Positions 38,604 through 50,400 of a stretch of 64,000 nucleotides of DNA are shown piece by piece (the first letter of the stretch is position 1; each line of letters begins with the position of its first letter). The stretch lies in assembly GCA_016714765.1 (NCBI GenBank), contig JADKCF010000004.1:186001-250000 (forward strand), written 5' to 3'. The translations under genes and the position numbers were made by a program. Under the pieces are notes generated by a model that had not been told where the DNA came from, did not search any database, and saw nothing but the letters and a program-made list of their open reading frames with translations. The DNA is from Saprospiraceae bacterium (GTDB lineage Bacteria; Bacteroidota; Bacteroidia; Chitinophagales; Saprospiraceae).

Positions 38604-39236
38604 ATGAATGTCCAATCCTTTGTATTTAATGACTTTTCAGAAAATACTTATGTGCTGTATGACGAATCTTTAGAGTGTATCATAGTGGACCCAGGCTGTA
38701 ATTCGGCTTCAGAACAACAATTATTGAGGCAGTTTATATCAGAATACAAGCTTACTCCAGTAGCGCTTATCAATACACACTGCCATATTGACCATATATT
38801 GGGAAATAAGTTTGTCAGCGATACATATGGATTACGACTTACGGCACATAAAAACGAAATGCCCGTACTCTTATTTGGTGCTCAGACAGCTATGATGTAT
38901 CAAATACATTATGAAAAATCTCCTGATATCGAACTTTTTATTGACGAGGGTGACATAGTGACATTCGGCAAAACATCGCTGGAGGTACTTTTTACCCCCG
39001 GTCACTCACCTGCCAGCATTTCTTTGATAAACAAAAAGGATCAAATCCTGATCGCAGGTGATGTATTATTTCAGGGCAGTATAGGCCGTACAGATTTGCC
39101 CGGAGGCAATTTCGAGACGCTTACCAGAGTGATCAAAGCAAAGTTTTTTACATTGCCTGATGATACCATAGTGTACTCGGGACATGGCGATCCTACGACC
39201 ATCGGGATTGAAAAAAGGACTAACCCATTTTTTTAA
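38604..39236 (+). CDS. MBL-fold metal-dependent hydrolase (glyoxalase II-like)
   Basis: The 210-residue product has the metallo-beta-lactamase fold with the di-metal motif THCHIDHILGN (HxHxDH, about residues 56-66). Downstream are GHSPASISL (third His) and the bridging Asp in ILIAGDVLFQGSIGRTDLPGG. The final His is in VYSGHGDPTTIGIEK. The motif pattern fits the hydroxyacylglutathione hydrolase-like branch, whose members cleave thioesters. The real substrate is unknown. It is cytoplasmic, with no signal peptide. Its stop codon overlaps that of the convergent beta-barrel gene by four bases. Confidence 0.9.
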   Translation: MNVQSFVFNDFSENTYVLYDESLECIIVDPGCNSASEQQLLRQFISEYKLTPVALINTHCHIDHILGNKFVSDTYGLRLTAHKNEMPVLLFGAQTAMMYQIHYEKSPDIELFIDEGDIVTFGKTSLEVLFTPGHSPASISLINKKDQILIAGDVLFQGSIGRTDLPGGNFETLTRVIKAKFFTLPDDTIVYSGHGDPTTIGIEKRTNPFF

Positions 39237-39805
39237 AAATGAAAACCCGCCATCAATGTCCAACTATCAAAAGTAGTCTTGGGTTGCTTATAAAATACAT
39301 TAATCAAACCATACTGAAAATCCAGGTCTATATCTATACTTCCCATGGTAAGTCCCAGACCTGTCACTGCACCCATAGATGAGTCGTTGACATCTTTATA
39401 TCCTGCTATGTTTAATCCATCTGATGGTGCATCAAAAATAAAATTGATAGAACCTACTATTTTGGACCTGAATGAGATTTTCTCACTAAGTCGAAGCACG
39501 TTGAATCCTATTCCTGCCCGTCCACTCAAAAACTTAAAATCATTTTTACTAAAAAAAGAAGGGCTGGCAGTTGATGCCAAACTTGTCTGGTGATACTGAC
39601 CACCCACTATAAAATATAAATCCCCATCAAGAATACGTGCATCCGCACCTACCATCCATCCGTAATGTCCCTGATTGGCTTTTGTTACATTACCATCTTT
39701 GGAATACGCTGCTGTCAATCCTGTCTGTACTACCAAGCCTGGTGCCTGACTGAAAACGTTAAGGATGCCCAACACTAAAAAAACTATGGTTAACTGAATT
39801 TTCAT
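39233..39805 (-). CDS. Small outer-membrane beta-barrel protein
   Basis: The 190-residue product has a signal peptide (MKIQLTIVFLVLGILNVFSQ) and about eight amphipathic strands with Gly and aromatic residues (GHYGWMVGADARI, LYFIVGGQYHQ, FLSGRAGIGFNVL). It ends in Phe (SWTLMAGFHF), the usual last-strand signal for outer-membrane insertion. It belongs to the broad OmpW/OMP beta-barrel type; no specific function can be assigned. It is convergent with the MBL hydrolase and diverges from lgt. Confidence 0.7.
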   Translation of the reverse strand: MKIQLTIVFLVLGILNVFSQAPGLVVQTGLTAAYSKDGNVTKANQGHYGWMVGADARILDGDLYFIVGGQYHQTSLASTASPSFFSKNDFKFLSGRAGIGFNVLRLSEKISFRSKIVGSINFIFDAPSDGLNIAGYKDVNDSSMGAVTGLGLTMGSIDIDLDFQYGLINVFYKQPKTTFDSWTLMAGFHF

Positions 39806-39914
39806 ATTAAAATTTTTAATTACTTTTTAGTACACGTAAGACTGTAAGTTTTTTCATATTCACATTTTAATAGTCAAAAATCGTGCTAAGATTCAAATTT
39901 TGACTACTATTTCA

Positions 39915-39922
39915 TACATTTG
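39915..39922 (+). promoter_or_regulatory. -7 promoter element for lgt
   Basis: TACATTTG on the plus strand matches TAnnTTTG and lies 15 bases before the ATG at 39938, implying a leader of only a few bases. Confidence 0.4.
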
Positions 39923-39937
39923 TCACAAATTAATATC

Positions 39938-41167
39938 ATGTATCCTGACCTTTCCTACTTATTTAATGCTTTACTAGGTACTGATGTGGACAATTGGACA
40001 TCCATTTTCAAGACATTCGGTTTCATGCTTGTCGTTGCACTTGCGGCATGTGGTGTGCTCCTGAAATACGAATTGGAGCAGAAAGAAAAAGAAGGGCTGA
40101 TACTCCCACAAAAAATCACCCTCATCAGCACGGAAAAACTCAGCTTTCAGGATATTCTCATCAACAGCTTATTTTCACTTTTTATCGGAGCCAAGCTACC
40201 TCTGCTGATCATGCAATTCGATCAGTTTAAAGGAGATCCTGCTTCGTTTGTCTTTTCAATGCAGGGAATATGGTGGGTTGGATCTTTGGCAGCAGCTGCT
40301 ACTATGGCTTATTATTTCTGGTCTAACAGCAAAGCAGACCCCAATCCCCAAAAAACCGAAATGCTCCGCTACCCCTCTTCTAAAACAAATGACATTATCA
40401 TAATAGCCGGTTTATCAGGTGTGCTCGGCAGTAAGCTATTCTCTGTCACTGAAGATCTATCTGGCTTTTTTAAAGATCCTTTAGGAGCATTGTTTTCTGG
40501 TAGCGGGCTCAATGTTTACGGAGGGTTGATATTGGCATTCATAGCCGTGTACTGGTATGTCAAAAAAATTGGTATCAAGCCTATTTACATGATGGATATA
40601 GCCGGTATGGGTATTTTACTTGGATATGCTGTAGGGCGTATTGGGTGTCAGTTGTCAGGAGATGGAGACTGGGGTATAGAAGCCGCAGCAATGCCTCAAT
40701 GGTGGTTTCTGCCTGATTGGTTATGGTCATTTCATTATCCCAATAATGTCAATAATGACGGTGTCCTGATGGCTTCATGCGATCCTGAAGTTTACAAGTC
40801 TGCTATCATGTCGCGTATGTCACCCGAAGACAGCTGTCTGAAGAGTTGCGGTTTTAGGTACTGCCACGAGTTGAATCCCAAAGTATATCCCACTCCTGTA
40901 TATGAGACCATATTTGGTCTGAGTGCTTTTGCTCTTTTATGGTTCAATAAACACAGATTCAAGATTCCGGGGACTATCTTCTTTTTATATATGATACTCA
41001 ATGGTGTAGAACGTTTTTTTATCGAGAAAATAAGAGTCAATGAAAAGTACGATTTCCTGGGTTTTCACTGGAGTCAGGCACAGTATATATCTATCTTATT
41101 TGTGGTAGCTGGTATATTGGGTATCATTTACCTGTATCGCAGTAAAGCAAAAAACATTACAGCTTAG
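39938..41167 (+). CDS. lgt: Prolipoprotein diacylglyceryl transferase
   Basis: This membrane enzyme moves diacylglycerol from phosphatidylglycerol to the lipobox Cys of prolipoproteins. The product of about 409 residues (ATG at 39938; the earlier TTG is unlikely) has seven helices. The signature is GYAVGRIGCQLSGDGDWG, the Bacteroidota form of the GRxGNF motif with the essential Arg. YPTPVYETIFGLSAF and the late conserved GVERFFIEKIRVNEKY are also present. It is longer than the roughly 290-residue E. coli protein because of an N-terminal extension and a loop with a CLKSCGFRYCH cluster, as is common in this phylum. Its end overlaps the convergent HIT gene by 11 bases. Confidence 0.93.
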   Translation: MYPDLSYLFNALLGTDVDNWTSIFKTFGFMLVVALAACGVLLKYELEQKEKEGLILPQKITLISTEKLSFQDILINSLFSLFIGAKLPLLIMQFDQFKGDPASFVFSMQGIWWVGSLAAAATMAYYFWSNSKADPNPQKTEMLRYPSSKTNDIIIIAGLSGVLGSKLFSVTEDLSGFFKDPLGALFSGSGLNVYGGLILAFIAVYWYVKKIGIKPIYMMDIAGMGILLGYAVGRIGCQLSGDGDWGIEAAAMPQWWFLPDWLWSFHYPNNVNNDGVLMASCDPEVYKSAIMSRMSPEDSCLKSCGFRYCHELNPKVYPTPVYETIFGLSAFALLWFNKHRFKIPGTIFFLYMILNGVERFFIEKIRVNEKYDFLGFHWSQAQYISILFVVAGILGIIYLYRSKAKNITA

Positions 41168-41549
41168 CTCTGATCATAGCTGCGATCTCTTCCATTTCTT
41201 CCGTGGCAAGAGACAGCTTTTTTTGTCTGAAGTTCATGTCGGAAATTTGATTGAGAGGTATAAGGTGTATATGTGCATGGGGCACTTCCAGACCTATTAC
41301 TGCTACACCTACCCGTACACAAGGGATGGCGGCATCGATCGCTTTAGCTACCTTTTTTGAAAAAATCATCATATCCCCCAAATCAGTATCCGGGATATCA
41401 AAAATATAATCTGTTTCTATCTTTGGAACCACCAGGGTGTGGCCCTTTACCAGGGGAAAAACATCTAAAAAGGCAATGAATCTGTCATCTTCCAAAATTT
41501 TGTGTGAAGGTATTTCTCCCGCAATAATCCTTGAAAATATACTTGCCAT
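41157..41549 (-). CDS. HIT-family nucleotide hydrolase
   Basis: The 130-residue product is a histidine-triad protein of the HINT branch. These hydrolyse purine-nucleotide phosphoramidates such as AMP-lysine. The start MASIFSRIIAGEIPSHKILE is typical, and the triad is HAHIHLIPL (about residues 99-107). It ends two bases before greA's frame in the same direction, so HIT and greA are probably co-transcribed. Full length. Confidence 0.93.
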   Translation of the reverse strand: MASIFSRIIAGEIPSHKILEDDRFIAFLDVFPLVKGHTLVVPKIETDYIFDIPDTDLGDMMIFSKKVAKAIDAAIPCVRVGVAVIGLEVPHAHIHLIPLNQISDMNFRQKKLSLATEEMEEIAAMIRAKL

Positions 41550-41550
41550 A

Positions 41551-42021
41551 TTAAAGCGATATATTGATTATTTTAAAATTGATCAAACCGGCAGGTGTTG
41601 AAATCTGAGCGACGTCTCCTACTGTTTTTCCAAGTAAGCCCTGACCGATAGGCGAACTCACAGAAATTTTCTTCTCTTTCAGGTTGGCTTCTGCCTCAGC
41701 TACCAGTTTGTACGTCACCTCTGCATTATTGTTCATATTTTTGATAGTAACATTGGTAAGTACAGTCACTTTAGAAGTATCTAGTGTACTTTCGTCTATA
41801 ATACGGGCATTAGCAAATACTTTTTCGTACTCATTGATCTTCATCTCGAGCATACCTTGCGCATTTTTGGCTGCGTCATACTCAGCATTTTCAGACAGAT
41901 CGCCCTTTTCGCGTGCTTCAGCTATGGCTTTTGCAACGTCTTCTCTACCTTTTGTTTTGAGTTCTTCCAGCTCATTTTTAAGCTTTTCATACCCTTCCTG
42001 TGTCATATATGATACTGACAT
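41551..42021 (-). CDS. greA: Transcription elongation factor GreA
   Basis: The 156-residue product rescues backtracked RNA polymerase by stimulating transcript cleavage. It has the N-terminal coiled coil with the acidic tip EKGDLSENAEYDAAKNAQG (about residues 38-56) and the C-terminal FKBP-like domain with ISVSSPIGQGLLGKTVGD. The start MSVSYMTQEGYEKLKNEL is standard. It is followed two bases later by the HIT gene. Confidence 0.97.
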   Translation of the reverse strand: MSVSYMTQEGYEKLKNELEELKTKGREDVAKAIAEAREKGDLSENAEYDAAKNAQGMLEMKINEYEKVFANARIIDESTLDTSKVTVLTNVTIKNMNNNAEVTYKLVAEAEANLKEKKISVSSPIGQGLLGKTVGDVAQISTPAGLINFKIINISL

Positions 42022-42054
42022 TACTTATTGTTTATATTATTTATAAAATAAAAA

Positions 42055-42093
42055 ACAAACGTTTTCACTCTTTCGAGAAGTGAAAACGTTTGT
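42055..42093 (-). terminator. Intrinsic terminator of the PorV-like gene
   Basis: ACAAACGTTTTCACT (42055-42069) pairs perfectly with AGTGAAAACGTTTGT (42079-42093) over a 9-base loop, with a T-rich run on the minus strand. The 15-bp stem is the strongest hairpin I found in the window. It separates the porV-like unit from greA. Confidence 0.85.
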
Positions 42094-42144
42094 CTGATTA
42101 ACCTATGTTAATGATAAAACGAATATGTGATTAAAAAAGTTTCC

Positions 42145-43197
42145 TTAAAATGAGAATCTAAGGGTTAAATTATGCGTTCCTTTAAATGGATTTGTAGTCC
42201 TGTATGCATAATCAATGCCCAAATTATTGGCACCACCTTTAGAAATCGGCACCTCTACGGATGCTCCGGCAGATAATCCTGTATATACGTTTTTAGTTTC
42301 CACATCCGTTTTGCCAAGATCATACTTGTATGCTGCTCTTAAGGCTACCAGATTCTGGAAAGAAAACTCAAGTCCTGCACCTACCTGATCTCTGGAAAAA
42401 GCATTGGAAGTAAAATTGGCCAATCCACGTAAATAGTTGTCACTGCCGAAATAAAAGTCATAAGAAACTCCCATATTTAACATGGACGGCAACTCAAAAC
42501 TGGCAGCACGGGCATCATAGGTAAGTTCGTATGTCACTCCTCCAGCCGGGTCCGGGTTCCCTCTTTTGGTAGACAATCCCTCTCCTCCAAAAACCATAGG
42601 TGACCCCACATTTCTCAATGCTATACCTAATTTAAAGTTGTCTTTCGGTCCCGCTACATACTGCACTCCTGCATCTATAGCGACACCGGAGGCAGTGACA
42701 TCCTGAATACTCTCAGAAACAAGTCTCATTAGCATTCCGACAGATATTTTATTGGCATATGTAAAAGAATACCCCAATCCCAATTGGAAAAAACTAGGCG
42801 AAAAAAAACCACCTGTTCCGGCAGGCTGATTGACCGTTGTCACGGGAATCTGGCCAAAATCCAATGATGCAAATTCGACCCCAAAAGCGCCTGATTTACC
42901 CATTTTAAATCCGAGTCCGAAACTATTGAGATTCATACCTGTACCGCTGAACAGTCGGTTGTTGGATATACCTATTTCGAGCTTTTTTATACGGCTGAGC
43001 CCGGCAATATTTATTCTCATGGCTTCTACTCCCATCACTGAAGATGTACTCATGGAGTGTAATCCCGCACTTCTACCCCAGGGATTCATTAATAATTCAG
43101 CAGCACCAGCCTGTCCTTGCCTGTCAGGGTTTCCTGCAATCACATGGAAAGCGCTCAGTAATAATAATGCTGCAATAGTGTAAAATTTATTATTCAT
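42145..43197 (-). CDS. PorV/PorQ-family outer-membrane protein
   Basis: The 350-residue product has a signal peptide (MNNKFYTIAALLLLSAFHVI). A barrel follows, related to the FadL-like PorV/PorQ group. Features are AAELLMNPWGRSAGLHSMST (about residues 32-51), GMGSNR-like turns replaced here by SNNRLFSGTG, and a last strand TNPFKGTHNLTLRFSF. PorV shuttles T9SS cargo from the translocon to the sortase; PorQ-like paralogues may serve single clients. It is the third gene after a TonB receptor and a giant T9SS-type protein on the same strand, with a terminator at 43229-43264 between the second and third. Confidence 0.8.
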   Translation of the reverse strand: MNNKFYTIAALLLLSAFHVIAGNPDRQGQAGAAELLMNPWGRSAGLHSMSTSSVMGVEAMRINIAGLSRIKKLEIGISNNRLFSGTGMNLNSFGLGFKMGKSGAFGVEFASLDFGQIPVTTVNQPAGTGGFFSPSFFQLGLGYSFTYANKISVGMLMRLVSESIQDVTASGVAIDAGVQYVAGPKDNFKLGIALRNVGSPMVFGGEGLSTKRGNPDPAGGVTYELTYDARAASFELPSMLNMGVSYDFYFGSDNYLRGLANFTSNAFSRDQVGAGLEFSFQNLVALRAAYKYDLGKTDVETKNVYTGLSAGASVEVPISKGGANNLGIDYAYRTTNPFKGTHNLTLRFSF

Positions 43198-43228
43198 TTT
43201 TATCTGATTATCTTGTTAAGAGATATAA

Positions 43229-43264
43229 ATAACCGGAGTAGCTCTTTAGAACTCCTCCGGTTAT
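43229..43264 (-). terminator. Hairpin between the giant T9SS gene and the PorV-like gene
   Basis: ATAACCGGAG (43229-43238) pairs perfectly with CTCCGGTTAT (43255-43264) over a 16-base loop. It begins 7 bases after the corrected stop codon of the large gene and 31 bases before the porV-like ATG. The downstream T run is weak, so read-through is possible. Confidence 0.6.
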
Positions 43265-43271
43265 TCATTTT

Positions 43272-46200
43272 TTATAATCCACTTGGATCGAATTTTCTAC
43301 CTATACCAAACCATTTGATGGTCCTCTCTTCTCCCAGTTCGGGCGCAGAGATATGGATAAGGTAGACTCCACTGGCTACAGGGATGTCTTTAAAATTCTT
43401 CATATCCCACTCCAGATCTGGAAACACCTGAGACGTAGATGTCGGCCTGTTGCTACCTGAAAGTATCTGGCTCTCTCATCTCTGTTAAACTGCCTGATAA
43501 AACTTCCGTCTATGCTATAGATGGTAACCGTAGCCTTAGCCGGCAAATTAGTCACCTTGATAACATTGGTAAACTGAGATGTCTCATAAGCACTATAAGC
43601 ATAGTAGGGGTTTGGCACTACATTGACATTGGCCAGTGCTCCTTCATATTCTTCCTGAGTGACAAGCTTTTTGGATTCTGTACCCGTAAAGGCAAATTCA
43701 TATACAGGCTGATCCCCGTCCGTCTCACAATCTCTTTCTTTTTCGATATTGTATTTTCGGGATTCACCATAAGGGTTATTGACTCTTAGTTTTACTGTAA
43801 GATCATTAGGTATAAGCCCCTTGTCCAGAGAAAGCATTGGTGCACTGGACACTCCTAATGGGAAAGACACCCAAGTGACAGCAGGGCCTGCTTTGGCTTT
43901 ATTAAGGGTTGAGGCTCCTTTTCTGAGTTTTGTTTCCAGTAACTTACACTCATCGTATTCCTGTCTGGTGACATAGATGTAATGTTGTCCTCCTGCAACC
44001 CATGCTCTTGGATCAGTAGCACCTAAAATGTCTCCGGTACTTGGATTTCTGACAACAAAATTTTCAACCACTGCTTCAGAAGATGGATTAAATATAAGGT
44101 CACCTCCGATAGGGTTTTTACCTTCAAGAATGTCTCCGTTGGTGCCTGAATAAATACTGTTTTCACCAAAGAAAATGTTCAACCGTTTTCCAGTCTCAAC
44201 ATCGATAGCATATCCAGGAAAATAACTGAATCCGAAAGTGCCGTCTCCAACCGGATTGCCGTTCATATCAATAGACGGTGTTCTACGAACCTCAAAGTTC
44301 TTAGTGTTATCAATAGTAGCCAGACCACCATTAATAAAGTCAGGACTGGCTGTTTCTACCACGATACATTTGCTCCACTTCGATTTGTCGTTTGTAAATA
44401 CAATGTCCACATTATTAAGGTCTCTGTATCTGACAGAATTGTTGGTGGCATTGGTCATCAATGCCATAAAATCTCTGGCAGCAGGACTGAGATAAAATGG
44501 TAGTTCAGGGTCCGTTTCAAATCTTGTAGAAAGGAATGGCACAAAATAACCATCCCCCATTTTAGATAATGCTGCAGCAGGGTCCTGTGTAAATGCGTTT
44601 CTCACAAAATCAAAGAATGGAATAGCCTGATTGCCCTGGGCATTGATCTGATAAACACCACCATCCCTGACTGCGTTAAACCATTTAGATCCAGCAGGAT
44701 CTTTGTATTCTAATTTTGCTCCTACACCGCCATTCGTACCAGTTTTGGTCTGACCCGGGTCATCTTCATTACCTACAGTAATGGAGAATCCCAGATTATT
44801 GACAATGTATTCCTTGATATACGCCAGAGATCTATCCTGAAGTAATACCTTATTATTGGTAACATCGGTTAGTTTCCAAACTGCTTTATCGTCAAATGAA
44901 CAATTGGTTCGGGCATAGTTGAAATTCCCTGTTATTTCCAGTCTGTATTTTCCGTCTTTAATTCTCAATGGGTCTACTATTTTTGCATCTATTGGGCCTC
45001 CGCCTGATTTATACAATATTTTTCCCCCGTGTTCCTTTTTCAAGATAAGGTCATACATAGTATTATCCATTTCAAGGAATTTACCTGGATTTCCCTCTCC
45101 TGTGATTCGTGTCACTGTAGGACCCTCACCGTAAGATGACTGAAGGGATTCATATACTATAGGTCTAGGTACCAAAGTATAAGCTCTCTTTTCAGGTCCC
45201 CCTACATTTCCTCTTCCTTCCAGATAAGCCCTTCGTTGGCCTGTGCCAGAAATTATGTCAAATAGCTGCCAACTATTGTGGGCATAAGCCAAAACCAGAA
45301 AATGGTATTGTTTGTGGTTTATCAGTCTTCTGTTGGTAAGAGCAAACTGATCTTCAGTAACTCTAAATGAATTTCTGATACCTTTGTTTTCACCTATCAC
45401 CTCTCTAGTGGGAGTCCACACCACTGGACCTGTTAATGGATCCAATGGATTGGGTTGTCCTGTCCAGTTATAGATTTCCCTTATTCCATTTTTTACATCG
45501 ACTTGTACGATTTGTCTCGCTTTGCTGATATCACCCAATTCCTGCGCCGTGACACTTGCGTTGGCCAGTTGATAAAGTCTATAACCTTCAAATCTGTAAA
45601 TATTATCCACTTCTCTTGGTGCCTGAAGGTCTTTTTCTGCATAACTTTCGTTAAAATTATTGGAAGTAGATTCATTGGAAAACATAAGAATCAATTCCTG
45701 ATCCAGCTCAACAGCGGTGATATCAGGAGCATCCGGCCCATCTGTAATGTCAAAACAGTTGTCAAACAATGCCTGTGCAATATCATCCGCAAACTTAAGT
45801 CTGGTAATATCGGGACATGGATAGTCTACATCCGGTACAAAGACTACTCCCAAGATCAACTCATTAGTAGCACCAGGCTGCAATAAAAGCGGTCCGGTCG
45901 CTTGCAACGTTCTTCTGTCGCCGATAGGAAGGCCGGCAGTACACATTGACCAACCCGTCGGTTTATTTGGTTCGTCAGGAAAAGCATATCTTACCGTATC
46001 TGTACTACCGGGGTTATACCCTGAACCTCCGAAAGTCAAAGGAGTTCCATCTCTCCAGAATCCACGTATATAGTTATAAAAACCATCTTCCCTACCTCTC
46101 TGCGGGTCTGTGGTAGCTGGTGGAAAAGAACCGCCAATCTGCCTTTCATGATATGTAAATGATGTCATTCCCAATTCTACCAATGTATCTTGCTGTCCTG

Positions 46201-47400
46201 TGTAAGGCTCTGGTTCTTCCAAAATAACATTTCCTTCAGCATCCAAAATGGGAGTGCCATTGGCATCTCTTTTGAAGACTTTTGGACCTAGTGGGCCTCT
46301 GAAATAATCCATACCTATGATAGGAATTTCACTACCATATGTATTGGTGCCATCACAAGAGGAGCCATTATTTCCATCTATGGCATCTTGATTATACACG
46401 ATAGCAAGTGATCTGGAAATGTCACAACCTATAAAATCATCTTCCGAGCAACCCAAATCCGGGTCAATCCACATGGAAAAATAACAGTCCACCAGGTCTT
46501 CAGCTGCCTTATTAATCAACTTATAGCGGTAGAATGTCATGTCATTTATCTCGTCATTTGTGGAGTAAGCGAATGATTGCACCTGAACTTCCATTTGTAT
46601 CGAGCTAGGGCCGGATAGGGTTTGTGGACCTCCGTTATCATTATAAATCCAGAATATCATTTGGTCAGGAATCAATTCTTTAGCCTCACCTATATCATCC
46701 GGCTCACATCCCCGGATGTCAATCAATGGAAAATCCCCCTTACATGGGTCATAAACATTATCCTGATCGTCATCCCAGTATGCTCCAAGTGTCTGATCCG
46801 GGAGGTTGAAGGTAAACTTGTCTCTCCAATATGGATTGCCCTGACCAGGCCAGTATTTGACATCATCAGGTATAGAGTCACAGTCAATAGGAACACCGGT
46901 TTCTTTAAATTTGACGACTTTATTATAATGGTTTCTGACATTGATACCTGATACCGAAAAAAATCTGTCCCAATTATCACAAACTTCTTTATCTGTAGTA
47001 CCATTTATATCAAGTGGACCTGAAAAAAAATCCGTTCCATCACTTCTGTAGGTAACCCCTGATAGTTTTGTATTGCCGGCCCTGTCTCTTCCACCGATCC
47101 ATACACCCCCTGCATAAATGGCAGAAACTGGTAATTGGCCGGGAGCTGGTTTTGGCACTACATAACCACCGAGTGTGGGACTGATATTCCATATATCACC
47201 ACCTGTCAAAAGTCTGGCACGCACATTATTTACCTCCATGGTAATCTGTGTTGTTGGTCTTACACAGGCTGCCCGCCATCCAGTCACTTCTGATTTTACC
47301 GCATTATTTGCACCTGTGATGTCAGGTTGTCTGGCATCAACATCAGATATTAATACTCCAGAAAAAAGAGTATACAAATAAATATTTTATCAAAATTCAT
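43272..47400 (-). pseudogene. Giant T9SS-type surface/secreted protein, two frameshifts
   Basis: Corrected, the gene runs from the ATG at 47400 to the TAA at 43272, about 1,376 residues. One base is missing from the A6 run at 47362-47367. Restoring it links MNFDKIFICILFF to SGVLISDVDARQPDITG and gives a normal signal peptide. A second base is missing at about 43449-43458. Restoring it replaces the false end with SNRPTSTSQVFPDLEWDM and DIPVASGVYLIHISAPE, a C-terminal domain of the FlgD/T9SS type ending DPSGL. The body is acidic, with many Asp/Asn/Gly loops (EDDFIGCDIS, NGSSCDGTNTYGS), suggesting calcium-binding extracellular domains. The function is unknown. It lies 26 bases after a TonB receptor. 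Confidence 0.8.
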
Positions 47401-47426
47401 ATGATTTATATTTTTTGATGATCAAA

Positions 47427-50400
47427 TTAAAAATCTAATATTACACCTACATACATTCTTCTAGGCAATGTATAATTTCCAGGAGCAAGTAATCGCCATG
47501 AGTAAGCATCCAAAAATGCGTCAACATCACGACCTGTCTGAGCTACACCTCTGATCCTGTCCAAACCGAAACTAGACTGCAAATATCCATCATTGTCAGC
47601 ATCACCAGAAAATTTATACACATCAATGATGTTTTTAGTATTAAATACATTCTGAACCCGGAAATATGCATTGAACCACATTTTTTTACCTGAAGTCTTA
47701 CTAACCGTAACAGGAAATCTTTTCTGAACATTTAAGTCAGCTGAAAAATTCCAAGGCAATCTGGCACCATTGATCGAACCAGCAAAACCTGAACCACCAA
47801 ATGCCCGTGCATTCAAGTTTCTGGTGTATGGTTGACCGGACACTAAAAATCCTGTAAAACTGATACCAAAATCTTCCAGTATATTGGTACTTCCGATCCT
47901 TGGGCCGTTGTAAGCTTTACCTGAGCCGTATCTGTAATCAATTACGGTGGTAATTCTGTGCCTTTCGTCAAATGAAAGCGGAATCAGATTCCTTACAGGT
48001 CCTCTATTATTGATACCATTAGATGAGTTGGCATCACTACCCGATCCATCAGCAAACTGAAGCGTATATGTAGCATTTATTTCCAGATTATTAGTACGTC
48101 TTCTGTCTAGCGAAAATGAAAATCCCTTTACTGTACCAAAATCAAGATTATCAAAAACCTTATAGGAGTTTAGTGGAGCTGCTACGTTTGCCAGTACCCT
48201 TTGCTGTATCAGATCTTTCATCTCTTTGTAGTAAGCTGATACTTTCATTGCCATAACTTCTGACACTTTTTGCTGAAAACCAACCTCATAATCTACTGTG
48301 CGAACCGGCTTAAGATTGGGATTATTTAAAGCGGCTCCATCAGGATTTATTCTACTTATGTCTTGAAAGAAGTAATAATCCAAAGCAGATGAAAATGAAT
48401 TGGATGGAGGTCTTTGGTATAATACATCATAATGGGCAAAAAATCCTGCATCTTCCGAAATAGGAAAAGAAAACGCCAATCGAGGCATAAAATTAACTTG
48501 TGGTTTGTAATCTATAAAAGATGTATTGGGGTCAAAGTTAGGGTCCTGAATTTTTAATGTTCTACCCTGTGTTTTGCCAGCATATGAAGGAAAAACAAGA
48601 CCACCCTGATAAATGATATTACCTCCTGAGACTGCTGTACCATTTGGTAAAAACCATCTGTCACCTTTTCTGAATGCTACCAGACCATCTGACTCCTCTG
48701 ATGCTACATAAACACTGTAATCATCTGATATTGAAGTCGGTTTTTCTTTACCAATTCTATTATAATAATCTTTTGCATTTTCTATTTCATACAACGCATA
48801 TGGGTCTCTGAGTACCTTGGTGTTGGCATCAAAATAATCGACTCTCATACCCAGACGGAAGATGATATCTTTGTAAGAAAATTTGTCCTGCAAAAATACA
48901 GCACCATATATTGGTTGCTGCGGAGCGACTACAAAGGTACGTCTTCCGTCAGCATCCCTGCTTGTAAAAAAGTCTTCAAATCTCACATCCGTTCCCAATT
49001 TGTTGCCTAAATAATCATAGCCGCTGTAATCTAATAGACCTTGTCTGTTGATCAATTCTCCAGCTGAAAACATATCTAACCTCAACTGACTGGGATCCAG
49101 ATCCCACACATTTACAAACTCATTATCGGTTTTCCGGTTATATCCCTTACACTTTTATAGAATAGATTATCGGGTTCAACATTCAACTTTGTTTGGTAGA
49201 TGTTTTCAACCTGAGGTCCAAAAGGGCCATTAATGGTCATAGTATCTATTATTATGGATTTGTCCAAACCATTGATGTGACCATTGCTCAATATGTTCGC
49301 AAGATTCCAAAGGTCAAATGGCGCTAAATTCCAATTACGGTTGATACTTTGCTCGTATAATAATCCAAACTGAATATTATGCCTTCCTTTTTCGGATCCC
49401 CCGGGAAGCAAATCGAAACCGGTGGAGAGATTAAAAGAATACAAGTCATTGTCAGTTTTACTAAATCTATTATAAACTTGTCCTACATTGGAATACAAAT
49501 CTCCCCAGGCAGAATTGATATTATCGTTTAATAGTCCATTGATATTGACTCCGTCTACTGCATTGAAGGAGCCTAAAATTGGATTTATATCAGGATTAAG
49601 TGTGTATTCTCCGATTAATTCTCTATATCCCAGGTGACCAAATGGATCAATTTCAAATAATGGGTCCAAGGGGTCCAAAACTCCAAAAATAGGCTCCCAG
49701 GTACGCAAAGTTTTTCCAAAATATCCATAATTAAATAAGTTTGCCTTATGGCGAAGATCTTCGTTTCTTTCCTTATTCTTTTGGTACCCTAAAGTAATAG
49801 TATAAGAAAAATTTCTCAGGCTACCTGTTGCCTTTTCATCTCCCTCCCCACTGCTTTGTTTTCCAAGTTTGTGTGTAATCCTGAGATTACCTCTATATGT
49901 ATTAGAGTACTGATAAGGATTATTTACCCAGTTGAGCAATGCATGATGATCCCGAACCATTTACACCGGATGATGCGGGGGTAAATCGATCTTTCCTGTC
50001 ATTATAGTTACCAGAAAGCTGCATGTCAAAATTATCTGCCAATTTGATATCTAATCTTCCTGTAAGGTCAATATCAATGTTTTCGTCATTTGGCCTTGCT
50101 TTAAAAGGTGCCCCTAAATCAGAAGTTCTGACTTTCTCCAATGAAGGAAACTGTGTACTACCGATATTGTATGTAGGCTTTTGTTCCAATGCTCTTATTA
50201 AAGATTCCGGAGCTCGCCTTACTCCTATCGCTGATGGGTTTCCATCGGCAATATTTTTATATTGTCCTGAAAAACGGTATCCGAGTATGGATTGTTTCTT
50301 TTTGTTTTTAAGTATGGGTCCGGATATGTTGCCGCTGATAAGATTATAGCCATAGCCGTCTACAGACTTTTCTACTTCCACACTTCCTGATACTTTGTCT

